Assembly: GCA_002497905.1 (NCBI GenBank)
Contig: DAFJ01000096.1
Coordinates: 1 to 7,092 of the forward strand
Reading direction: 5' to 3'
DNA: 7,092 nt
From: Euryarchaeota archaeon UBA251
GTDB taxonomy: Archaea > Thermoplasmatota > Poseidoniia > Poseidoniales > Thalassarchaeaceae
The notes under the pieces were generated by a model that saw only the letters and a program-made list of their open reading frames with translations, ran no database searches and had not been told where the DNA came from. This document shows positions 1-6,108 of the stretch, one piece after another; position 1 is the stretch's first letter, and every line of letters starts with the position of its first letter. The translations under genes and the position numbers were made by a program.

Positions 1-19
1 TAACCTCTGCACCACCCAT
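1..19 (-). CDS. Start of a probable further operon gene, cut by the window edge
   Basis: After the ABA4-like gene stops, the minus strand offers an ATG only six bases further on. It is followed by open codons reading M-G-G-A-E-V to the window edge. The spacing matches the tight packing of the genes above it, so this is probably the next gene of the same operon, perhaps another carotenoid or retinoid enzyme. Six codons cannot identify a product, and the ATG could be chance. Confidence 0.35.
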
Positions 20-25
20 ATCTCA

Positions 26-484
26 TCATTCGGTATTCGATGTTGTACCTGAATTTCGATTAAGGATTACATGAAGAAGAAGCCCAACTGGCATCAACAT
101 CACACCGAAGAACACGATTATCCGAATTTGATTAATTCCAATCTGATTTTCAATACCCTTTCTCCACATCCATCTTGTGGCCATAATATCTCCAGCTACG
201 AAATGAGCCCAAGCGAGTACAGTACCGGTTTCGGTGCCAAGCAAAGAGACCATTGTATCGAAGAATTCAACCGGATTACCAGTGAACAAGTCCAGTAGTC
301 CACTTGGGTTCAATATAGTTGCAAGCAACCATACTCCGAGAGGTCCGAGGAACAACATATTGCCCTTTAGCCAAGTTCCAGTTCTTTCAGAGAATGGTTC
401 TACGAGCATTAGCATCCAGAAGGGGCCAACCCATATTGTCGATAACATAAACAGCGATATATTCAGGGGTTCCATTGTATTCAT
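26..484 (-). CDS. ABA4-like (DUF4281) four-helix membrane protein
   Basis: This 152-residue protein is almost entirely membrane-embedded. Hydrophobic segments lie near residues 7-28, 42-60, 85-103 and 120-141. It carries the signatures I associate with the ABA DEFICIENT 4-like family: GPFWMLML followed by acidic VEPF near 20-31, an A-W-A-H-F segment with an aspartate and R-W near 91-105, and MPVGLLLHVIL at 131-141. Plant ABA4 is needed for neoxanthin formation from violaxanthin; the role of prokaryotic members is not settled to my knowledge. Its ATG overlaps the stop of the lipoprotein gene in an ATGA tetranucleotide, which implies coupled translation and a shared function. A second methionine (residue 4) is an alternative start. 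The desaturase two genes upstream supports a carotenoid role. Family assignment is fairly sure; the reaction is unknown. Confidence 0.8.
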   Translation of the reverse strand: MNTMEPLNISLFMLSTIWVGPFWMLMLVEPFSERTGTWLKGNMLFLGPLGVWLLATILNPSGLLDLFTGNPVEFFDTMVSLLGTETGTVLAWAHFVAGDIMATRWMWRKGIENQIGINQIRIIVFFGVMLMPVGLLLHVILNRNSGTTSNTE

Positions 485-1095
485 TCTCCAGATTTGGTTA
501 ATTCTTCGATGACGCCCACCATCTCTTGGACTTCTGCCTTATCGTAGTAGTAAGATGCGGATTCCCAGGCCATTCTTCCATCGCCGTCGATTAACTGGAG
601 TGTTGGCGTTCCAGGCGTTCCAAAAGCCTCGATAATCCCGATATCCGAGATCATCCCTGTTGAGAGATTAATCGCTCGAATATCATCGCTTGGTACAACA
701 ACAGGCCACGGACTGTAGGAATCACTCGATTCATTGCCGAATTCCTGCATGACATCAGATACATCCTCAAACTGAAAGTATCGATGAATTGAGACGATTC
801 GCACCCCTTTCTCTGTAAGGTGAGTATTTACTTCATCCTGTATTATTTCTTGAATCCAATCGTGACATCCTCCACATGCAGGACTGACCCAGATGAGTAG
901 TGTTGGAGCACCATCTGCATGTTCATGTAGTGTCATAACTGCGCCTTCGTCAACGGTCCGATTGAGGGTTGACGCTTGGAATGAGTACCTTGTTTCCTCA
1001 GCAAAATTTGCAGGGATATCTTCGTCAGGGGACCAGTTGAGACACCCACTCATCGTAGATCCCACAATCAGGAGTATGATAGCTAGAGCTTTCAT
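481..1095 (-). CDS. Thioredoxin-fold lipoprotein with a CGGC active site
   Basis: The 204-residue product begins with a lysine, a hydrophobic stretch and a lipobox-like M-S-G-C, giving a lipidated Cys18 that would tether it to the outer face of the cytoplasmic membrane. An acidic linker follows, then a thioredoxin-like fold with WVSPACGGCHDW at 69-80 (redox pair Cys74 and Cys77) and the expected cis-proline loop G-T-P-T at 162-165 (Pro164). This is the plan of TlpA/ResA/SCO-like membrane thiol-disulfide proteins. The frame stays open up to 1224, but that part overlaps the desaturase gene and lacks a signal sequence, so I place the start at the ATG just before the lipobox peptide. The gene begins four bases after the desaturase stop and ends inside the ATGA shared with the ABA4-like gene. 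Its redox partner is unknown; operon position suggests a membrane-bound pigment enzyme or cofactor protein. Confidence 0.82.
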   Translation of the reverse strand: MKALAIILLIVGSTMSGCLNWSPDEDIPANFAEETRYSFQASTLNRTVDEGAVMTLHEHADGAPTLLIWVSPACGGCHDWIQEIIQDEVNTHLTEKGVRIVSIHRYFQFEDVSDVMQEFGNESSDSYSPWPVVVPSDDIRAINLSTGMISDIGIIEAFGTPGTPTLQLIDGDGRMAWESASYYYDKAEVQEMVGVIEELTKSGE

Positions 1096-1099
1096 GCAA

Positions 1100-2701
1100 T
1101 CACTGGGGAGCAGAGACCCCATCTTTACCTGAGCGAACTCTCGCTGCTTTACGCTTCCCGAGAGGGTGTCGTTGTCCGGGGAACCAAGTATCAACACCAT
1201 TCCAGTCTGGCTTGATTCCAACATCTGCTAGTAGCATCTTACTACTGATTCTTGCACTTTCAAAGATAGTAGGTAGACCACTTCCAGGGTGAGTTCCCCC
1301 CCCAACAAGATACACATTATTGAATTCCTCAAAACGGTTCTGAGGGCGACGCCATAGCATTTGGTCAAGTCCATGCGCGAGATTGAATACAGCACCACGA
1401 TAAATGTCCGAATTACCCCAATCATCAGGCGTTACCACGGTCTCAGAAATAATGTGATCTTCAAGATTCTCTAAGCCGAGTTTTTCCATCTGCTTGACGA
1501 TAAGATCGCGGAATTGGTCTTTGATATCATCCCAGACGATGTTGTCGTTCGTATTTGGCACCGGCACGAGCACGTATATCGTGGAACATCCTTCAGGTGC
1601 TAGACTCGGGTCAGTTGTGCAGGCATTCTGAACATAGAATGAGGGATCTCCCCAAGGCACCTTGAATTCTGTGATATCCTTTAGGCTCTGCTCATAGGAC
1701 TTCGAGGCGTAAATTTGGTGATGAGGTATATCGTAGAGTTTGTCAATTCCAAGGTAGAGCATGAATGTGGAACATGAATAGGATTTCTTTGCGAGTTTCT
1801 TATTCGTCCATTTACGGCGTTTTTCGTCGGGAACCATTGTTGTCATAGCATGTGCGAAGTCCGCGTTAACGACTACCTTGTCAGCAAGCAGTATTTCTTC
1901 TCCAATTCGAACACCCTTGACTGTTTTACCTTCGAAGATTAACTCATCCACCGTGTGATTAAGTCGAATATCTACACCCATTTCTTCTGCAATTTCTGCC
2001 ATTCGGACAGTTATCGACCCGAGGCCACCCTTAGCGTGGAAGATTCCGTGTTCGTATTCCAAGAAGGCAAGTATGGTGAATAGTGAAGGAGCATGGAATG
2101 GCGACATTCCAAGGTATTTCGTTTGGAAAGACATCGCAAGGCGAACTCGTTCGTCATCGAAGAGACGAGCAAGATCGCTGGCTACATTCGACCAAGGTTT
2201 GAGCACGGTTGCGACACGTAGAGCTCTTTTTGAGAACAGGTTGTGAGGGCCACTCCATGGGGTTTGAAGACAATCTTTGGATGTGTTTAACTTCCGTCGA
2301 TTTTCCTTAACATACCTCTCAAAACCAGCAGCATTTTTGTCTCCGGCTAACTCGCGAATACGTTCTGTCATTTTGTCTAAGTCGCTTGTGGCATCGATTG
2401 ATCCACCTGCTCCGTAGACGAGCCGATATGACGGATCGAGCGGCATAAGGCCAAGTTCTTCGTGAGCATCCCGGCCAATTGCTTGGAAGATTTCCTCAAT
2501 CACTTCTGGGTAGTGGAAGAAGGTTGGTCCGCGGTCGAATTTGAAACCATCATGCTCGACAATTCTAGTGCGACCACCAACAACGTCTGCTTTCTCGACT
2601 ATGGTGACGTCTACACCTGAATGTTGGAGAAGTAGAGCACTTGCAAGCCCTCCAGGTCCGGCGCCAACAATTAACGCGGTGGGGTTACTCTCCTTCATCA
2701 T
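1100..2701 (-). CDS. crtI: CrtI/CrtN-family carotenoid desaturase (FAD-dependent)
   Basis: A 533-residue flavoprotein of the phytoene desaturase superfamily, which introduces or rearranges double bonds in C30/C40 carotenoid backbones at the membrane. The N-terminal Rossmann motif G-A-G-P-G-G is at 13-18, followed by VEK and VGGRT, the usual FAD-binding elements. The middle holds LGMSPF and the KGGLGSI stretch seen in CrtI/CrtN. The C-terminal FAD signature, GGGTHPGSGLPTIFESAR, starts near residue 467. Two ATGs stand in tandem at the start; I chose the first because a TATA box lies about 25 nt upstream, implying a leaderless message. The open frame further upstream to 2809 overlaps the Rieske gene and looks non-coding. 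A basic tail of about 40 residues follows the last conserved motif. Sub-type (CrtI, CrtN, CrtD or isomerase-like) cannot be decided by eye, so the symbol denotes the family. Confidence 0.85.
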   Translation of the reverse strand: MMKESNPTALIVGAGPGGLASALLLQHSGVDVTIVEKADVVGGRTRIVEHDGFKFDRGPTFFHYPEVIEEIFQAIGRDAHEELGLMPLDPSYRLVYGAGGSIDATSDLDKMTERIRELAGDKNAAGFERYVKENRRKLNTSKDCLQTPWSGPHNLFSKRALRVATVLKPWSNVASDLARLFDDERVRLAMSFQTKYLGMSPFHAPSLFTILAFLEYEHGIFHAKGGLGSITVRMAEIAEEMGVDIRLNHTVDELIFEGKTVKGVRIGEEILLADKVVVNADFAHAMTTMVPDEKRRKWTNKKLAKKSYSCSTFMLYLGIDKLYDIPHHQIYASKSYEQSLKDITEFKVPWGDPSFYVQNACTTDPSLAPEGCSTIYVLVPVPNTNDNIVWDDIKDQFRDLIVKQMEKLGLENLEDHIISETVVTPDDWGNSDIYRGAVFNLAHGLDQMLWRRPQNRFEEFNNVYLVGGGTHPGSGLPTIFESARISSKMLLADVGIKPDWNGVDTWFPGQRHPLGKRKAARVRSGKDGVSAPQ

Positions 2702-2722
2702 GTAATTGCGACATCCTGCACG

Positions 2723-2730
2723 GATATAAG
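2723..2730 (-). promoter_or_regulatory. Archaeal-type TATA box of the desaturase gene
   Basis: On the minus strand this reads CTTATATC, close to the archaeal TATA consensus. Its centre lies about 25 nt before the desaturase ATG, the usual TATA-to-transcription-start distance, so the message would begin at or next to the start codon. An A-rich run (GGAAAAAAA on the minus strand, about 2737-2745) lies some 7-15 nt upstream, slightly farther than a textbook BRE. The box sits in the 61-nt spacer after the Rieske gene, so the desaturase may be transcribed both from here and by read-through. Confidence 0.55.
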
Positions 2731-2762
2731 CGGGCGTTTTTTTCCGTTGTCCGAATCTTAAC

Positions 2763-3161
2763 TCAACACGCGAGACGAACCTCAATCCATCCATCGATTT
2801 CTCGCACATTGTGAATTTGAAGTGGACGCTTCTTCCTCATTTTTGCTAGTAGGCGGCCATATAATGGGAAAAGAGGGAATGGAGACCATTCTTTGACACC
2901 CCCATCTTCGAGGTGATAGGTTGACTGATGCAGTGGACAACGCACACATCCATCCTTCACTTTTCCACCATAAGCAAGCGGCCACCACATATGACGGCAG
3001 AGGGCACCGGTTGCGTGCAGCCCATCTTTGGTGCGAATGAGCATTATGCTAGTCAAACCGATGTTTTTCATCCGTTTTTTTCCAATTTTCAATTTAGCAC
3101 TCTTCATCACACGTTTCCAATCCGATTGAATTTCATTAACTGGAAGAGCGGTTGCAGACAT
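2763..3161 (-). CDS. Small soluble Rieske [2Fe-2S] ferredoxin-like protein
   Basis: The 132-residue protein carries one Rieske domain: C-R-H at 55-57 and C-P-L-H at 75-78, so Cys55/Cys75 and His57/His78 should hold a [2Fe-2S] cluster. There is no transmembrane helix, signal peptide or attached oxygenase catalytic domain, and the length fits a Rieske-type ferredoxin rather than a bc1-complex subunit. The sequence after the first ligand pair (M-W-W-P-L) is unusually aromatic, and a basic stretch (about 107-113, KMRKKRP) follows the second pair. I use the ATG at 3161 because the upstream open frame lacks protein-like character. The gene leads the minus-strand operon, ahead of the carotenoid desaturase. 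Electron supply to a carotenoid-modifying oxygenase is a reasonable inference; the acceptor is not visible here. Confidence 0.82.
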   Translation of the reverse strand: MSATALPVNEIQSDWKRVMKSAKLKIGKKRMKNIGLTSIMLIRTKDGLHATGALCRHMWWPLAYGGKVKDGCVRCPLHQSTYHLEDGGVKEWSPFPLFPLYGRLLAKMRKKRPLQIHNVREIDGWIEVRLAC

Positions 3162-3296
3162 AACACAATGTTCGTCCACGAGCCTATGAATGCATGTCGT
3201 TATCCTACAACCAATATGGGAAGAATGACTGCTACCAAGCAATCCCTCCCTAGCGCATGAACATCCGTTCTTTTGTCATGGCATAAATTTTCGAAT
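3162..3296. promoter_or_regulatory. Divergent intergenic region between Rieske and nei genes
   Basis: These 135 bp separate the starts of two divergent operons and should hold both promoters. For the minus-strand Rieske gene, the candidates are a weak TATA-like CATTCATAGG (3183-3192), centred about 26 nt before its ATG, and CCCATATTGG (3211-3220), which would give a leader of roughly 28 nt. For nei no good box lies 25-30 nt upstream of the ATG; the AT-rich GCATAAATTTT (3281-3291) is too close for a normal TATA role. No strong inverted repeat or tRNA/ncRNA signature is visible. Confidence 0.4.
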
Positions 3297-4124
3297 ATGC
3301 CCGAGGGTCCGGAAATCCGTCGCGCTGCCGAGCGAATTGGAAAAGTCGTGGTTGGCCGCCCTTTGTCTGGCATACGTTTTCTGCACCCTACCATCGCCGA
3401 GCATCAGATTCAGATTGAAGGTGCTAGCATTCAGGAGATAACAACTCAAGGAAAAGCGATGTTGACTCGCTTCGACAATGGTTGGACGCTCTACAGTCAC
3501 AACCAACTCTACGGTCGATGGACGGTTCACCTTAGGACTACGGAAGTGAATTGGAATCGATCACTAAGAGTAGAGTTTCTTACTGAAAAAAAAGCGGTTC
3601 GGCTATGGTCTGCCACCGACCTTGCATTATTCCCGTCTGTAGAAGAAGCAATTCACCCGTTCCTCTCAAAACTCGGACCGGATGTACTTGACAATAATGT
3701 AGGAGCCGATTTTCTAGAGGAGCGCTTACGTTCGAAGAGTTGTTGGAATCGAATGGCTGCTCATCTAATGCTAGATCAGAAGGCCTTTGCAGGCCTTGGT
3801 AATTATCTTCGTTCTGAGATTCTATTCGTAGCAGGTGTTCATCCAGATAGTCGTCCATCGGACTTGGACGATGCGACTCTTGCAGCGTGGTCTAGAGCAA
3901 TCAAAGAAACAGCAGTGCTAGCGTATGAAACTGGCGGGATCACAGTTGATCCTGATACTGCTGAGCGTGGTAAACTTGCAGGCGAACCTAGACGAACATG
4001 GCGGCACCATGCCTTCTGCCGCAACAATCGCCCCTGTCTCGCATGCGGAGATATCGTGACTCGTCTTCGCTATGGGGGTCGAAGATTGGACTATTGCCCA
4101 TCCTGCCAACCGAGTGTTAGATGA
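3297..4124 (+). CDS. nei: Endonuclease VIII (Nei), DNA glycosylase/AP lyase
   Basis: This 275-residue enzyme removes oxidised pyrimidines and cuts the abasic site by beta,delta-elimination. The start is fixed by the family: after removal of Met1, Pro2 is the catalytic N-terminal nucleophile and Glu3 the general acid (MPEGPEIRRA). Lys53 in T-Q-G-K-A matches the conserved lysine of the family. YSHNQLYG at 66-73 supplies the Q-L-Y void-filling triad known from E. coli Nei at the equivalent positions, which favours Nei over Fpg. The helix-turn-helix LDQKAFAGLGNYLRSEIL is at 159-176. A C-terminal zinc finger has ligands Cys247, Cys250, Cys267 and Cys270, with an Arg-Arg pair (262-263) for DNA contact. 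All key residues are present, so it should be active. The gene diverges from the Rieske operon and leads the plus-strand run, 38 nt before the GH1 gene. Confidence 0.93.
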   Translation: MPEGPEIRRAAERIGKVVVGRPLSGIRFLHPTIAEHQIQIEGASIQEITTQGKAMLTRFDNGWTLYSHNQLYGRWTVHLRTTEVNWNRSLRVEFLTEKKAVRLWSATDLALFPSVEEAIHPFLSKLGPDVLDNNVGADFLEERLRSKSCWNRMAAHLMLDQKAFAGLGNYLRSEILFVAGVHPDSRPSDLDDATLAAWSRAIKETAVLAYETGGITVDPDTAERGKLAGEPRRTWRHHAFCRNNRPCLACGDIVTRLRYGGRRLDYCPSCQPSVR

Positions 4125-4162
4125 AACGAACCTCCAATACCAACCGTCGATTGAAGTAAGTC

Positions 4163-5500
4163 ATGTGGGAGTACCTGCTCCTCTCTGCAATTAGTGGCTT
4201 TGCTGCGTTTAAGCTCGCCCTGATTCTCTATCGACGTAGAACATACCCAGAACCACACTATGATTGGAATCACATCAAAACTGATTCACTCTCCTTTCCC
4301 GACGGCTTCTATTGGGGTTCTGCAACGGCTGCACACCAAGTAGAAGGGAACCTAACCAACAATTGGACCGTTCATGAAGAGCGAAAGAATCTGGAAAAGA
4401 GTGGAGCTGCCTGCGACCACTGGAATAGGTGGAAAGACGATTTTCAGATGATGAGTGATCTTGGCCTCAACTCGTATCGGTTCTCAATTGAATGGAGCCG
4501 TTTGGAACCAGAACCTGGCCAATGGAACAAGAAGGCCTTAGATGTCTATTCAGAGATGATAGACGATTTGATTCAGCGCGGTATTCGACCAGTTGTTACA
4601 TTACATCACTTCTCTCATCCGAAGTGGTGGGAAGAGAAGGGTGGATTCGCCAATCAAGATAACCTTCCAGAGTTCCTGGCATATTGTGAGCGTGTTTTCG
4701 ATGCTCTTTCAGACAGGGTTGAAACTTGGGTTACGATCAATGAACCGACTGTGTTCTCAGCGATGGGTTACACACTCGGGATGTTCCCGCCAGGTAAACG
4801 TTCGATACGTCTCACTCTTCGGGTGATGCGTAACGTGATGCGAGGGCATGCGATTGTCTACAGATCACTCAAGAAGAAGCAACCAGGAGCACGAATTGGT
4901 GTGGCAAAGAATGTCACACTTTTCGATCCGCGAAACCGTTGGAGTCCAATTGATTGGCCGCTTTCACGACTTTTGGAATGGCTCTGGAATGGTGCTTGGA
5001 GAAACGGAATTCAGAAGGGCCGTATGTTGTTTGCAAACATCCCTGAAGCTAAGGATTCACTTGATTTTGTAGGGCTCAATTACTACACACATTTCCTGAC
5101 TGGAATTTTCATCCCAACCAGGGGAGAATTACAATTTCCCAAGCGTAAGCATGAGGTTGCAACAGAATTCGGTTACCCGATGTATGCGGAAGGATTCCGG
5201 CGCGCAATCGAATTTGTGGCACCACTCAATGTCCCTATCGAAATAACAGAGAATGGCGTTGCTGACGCAAAGGATTCTTTGCGCCCTGAACATTTGATGC
5301 GTCATTTGTGGATTGTATCGGAGGCAATAAATGACGGCTTTGATATCCGTTCATATCATCACTGGTCTCTAATGGATAACTTCGAATGGGCCGAGGGTTA
5401 CTCTATGCGTTTCGGGCTACATCACGTAAATTTCGAGACACAAGAGCGCACTATAAGGCCGAGCGGAGAGCTCTATCGTGATATTATTGCGGCCAACTGA
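4163..5500 (+). CDS. Membrane-anchored family 1 glycoside hydrolase (beta-glucosidase-like)
   Basis: A complete GH1 (beta/alpha)8-barrel enzyme of 445 residues that should cleave or transfer beta-linked glucosyl, galactosyl or fucosyl groups. Catalytic residues are intact: acid/base Glu194 in T-I-N-E-P and nucleophile Glu363 in I-T-E-N-G. Subsite residues expected of the family are present too: Gln59 in AAHQVEG, His149 in TLHHF, GLNYYT at 304-309 and NFEW at 406-409. Unusually for GH1, a hydrophobic segment (about residues 4-23) precedes the barrel, ending in Arg-Arg-Arg with no cleavage site. By the positive-inside rule the barrel would face the cytoplasm while tethered to the membrane. The start has no clear Shine-Dalgarno sequence, and the 38-nt spacer after nei shows no good TATA box, so co-transcription is likely. 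Substrate is unknown; anchoring and the SRPBCC neighbour hint at a lipid-linked glycoside. Confidence 0.9.
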   Translation: MWEYLLLSAISGFAAFKLALILYRRRTYPEPHYDWNHIKTDSLSFPDGFYWGSATAAHQVEGNLTNNWTVHEERKNLEKSGAACDHWNRWKDDFQMMSDLGLNSYRFSIEWSRLEPEPGQWNKKALDVYSEMIDDLIQRGIRPVVTLHHFSHPKWWEEKGGFANQDNLPEFLAYCERVFDALSDRVETWVTINEPTVFSAMGYTLGMFPPGKRSIRLTLRVMRNVMRGHAIVYRSLKKKQPGARIGVAKNVTLFDPRNRWSPIDWPLSRLLEWLWNGAWRNGIQKGRMLFANIPEAKDSLDFVGLNYYTHFLTGIFIPTRGELQFPKRKHEVATEFGYPMYAEGFRRAIEFVAPLNVPIEITENGVADAKDSLRPEHLMRHLWIVSEAINDGFDIRSYHHWSLMDNFEWAEGYSMRFGLHHVNFETQERTIRPSGELYRDIIAAN

Positions 5501-5553
5501 GAATTCGTGCAATCAACCACTCATTCATCAATGTGAAAATTAGCAGTAGACAT

Positions 5554-6063
5554 ATGGTAACGCACCGACCACCGCGTTGTTTCTCTCACCACGTTCTTCT
5601 TGAGGCCACACCTTCCGAGGTTTGGTCCCTAATTACGCAACCAAGACATCTTGAGAAGATTCATCCTTATTGTAAAAAAAATGAGGTTGTGAAATGGGGT
5701 CCAGAAGGGTGTACTGACATTCTTTTGTATTCTAGTGGTCGACGTTTTATTCGTCATATAGAACCATGGATTCAAGGTATTGGATACAACCTATGGATCG
5801 GAGAAGAAGACGGTCCTCAATCGTACGTAGAGTGGAGGATTGAGCCAACAAGTAATGGCCACTGTAATCTTAGAATCCGTATCTATCCTCACCTTCTCTC
5901 CAGATGGCCATCTCTTCTAGCCGCTCTACCATTCAGATTCTGGGTGCGCCGCCGTCTGATGTCTTATCTCGATGCTGTGCTCAGTGGTGTTCGCCATCAT
6001 CTGAATACAGGTAAATCCGTACCGAGAGATGAACCTAGTTCTCATCCGTGGTTTTCTGCTTAA
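5554..6063 (+). CDS. SRPBCC (START/polyketide cyclase-like) family protein
   Basis: The 169-residue product shows the SRPBCC pattern: an opening strand (FSHHVLLEATPSEVWSLI, residues about 10-27), then the P-x-H-L-x-K helix turn, alternating strands including SYVEWRIEP, and a long C-terminal helix (about 131-150, rich in R and L) that would cap a hydrophobic pocket. Family members bind lipids, sterols, polyketides or aromatic ligands, and some act as cyclases or aromatases; nothing here fixes the ligand. A tail of about 20 residues after the helix has no obvious fold. I take the ATG at 5554, though a GTG at 5533 would add seven residues; neither has a clear ribosome site or TATA box. The gene follows GH1 by 53 nt and is probably co-transcribed. 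Family call is made from strand pattern only. Confidence 0.65.
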   Translation: MVTHRPPRCFSHHVLLEATPSEVWSLITQPRHLEKIHPYCKKNEVVKWGPEGCTDILLYSSGRRFIRHIEPWIQGIGYNLWIGEEDGPQSYVEWRIEPTSNGHCNLRIRIYPHLLSRWPSLLAALPFRFWVRRRLMSYLDAVLSGVRHHLNTGKSVPRDEPSSHPWFSA

Positions 6064-6067
6064 TCTA

Positions 6068-6087
6068 ATTATGATAAGCATCATAAT
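6068..6087. repeat. Perfect 8-bp inverted repeat before the SnoaL-like gene
   Basis: ATTATGAT and its exact reverse complement ATCATAAT are separated by four bases (AAGC). The element begins five bases after the SRPBCC stop codon and ends 21 nt before the next ATG. Its right arm and the following bases (TCATAATG, 6081-6088) occupy the place of a TATA box, about 25 nt before the start codon. It could be an operator that controls access to that promoter, or an AT-rich hairpin between cistrons. No oligo-T tract follows, which argues against a classical terminator. Confidence 0.5.
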
Positions 6088-6108
6088 GTATTGAATTGAC
6101 AGCAAATC

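Noticed and set aside
71..298. Plus-strand open frame opposite the ABA4-like gene
   Set aside because: It is a shadow of a strongly patterned membrane protein and shows no domain features of its own.
1096..1224. Upstream extension of the lipoprotein reading frame
   Set aside because: It overlaps the conserved end of the desaturase and would bury the lipobox peptide inside the protein, so the start just before the signal sequence is preferred.
2737..2743. T run in the spacer after the Rieske gene as a terminator
   Set aside because: The T run is on the plus strand; on the transcribed minus strand it is an A run, so it cannot serve as an oligo-U terminator for the Rieske gene.
2702..2809. Upstream extension of the desaturase reading frame
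   Set aside because: It runs over the Rieske gene's end and over the TATA box, and its residues resemble no part of the CrtI family.
3282..3289. ATAAATTT as a TATA box for nei
   Set aside because: It lies only about 11 nt before the fixed start codon, too close for the usual archaeal TATA distance.
3586..3593. Run of eight A bases inside nei (with a similar run at 5674-5681 in the SRPBCC gene) as a possible frameshift site
   Set aside because: Both frames continue with sensible family sequence after the runs and no alternative frame product makes sense, so there is no sign of programmed slippage.
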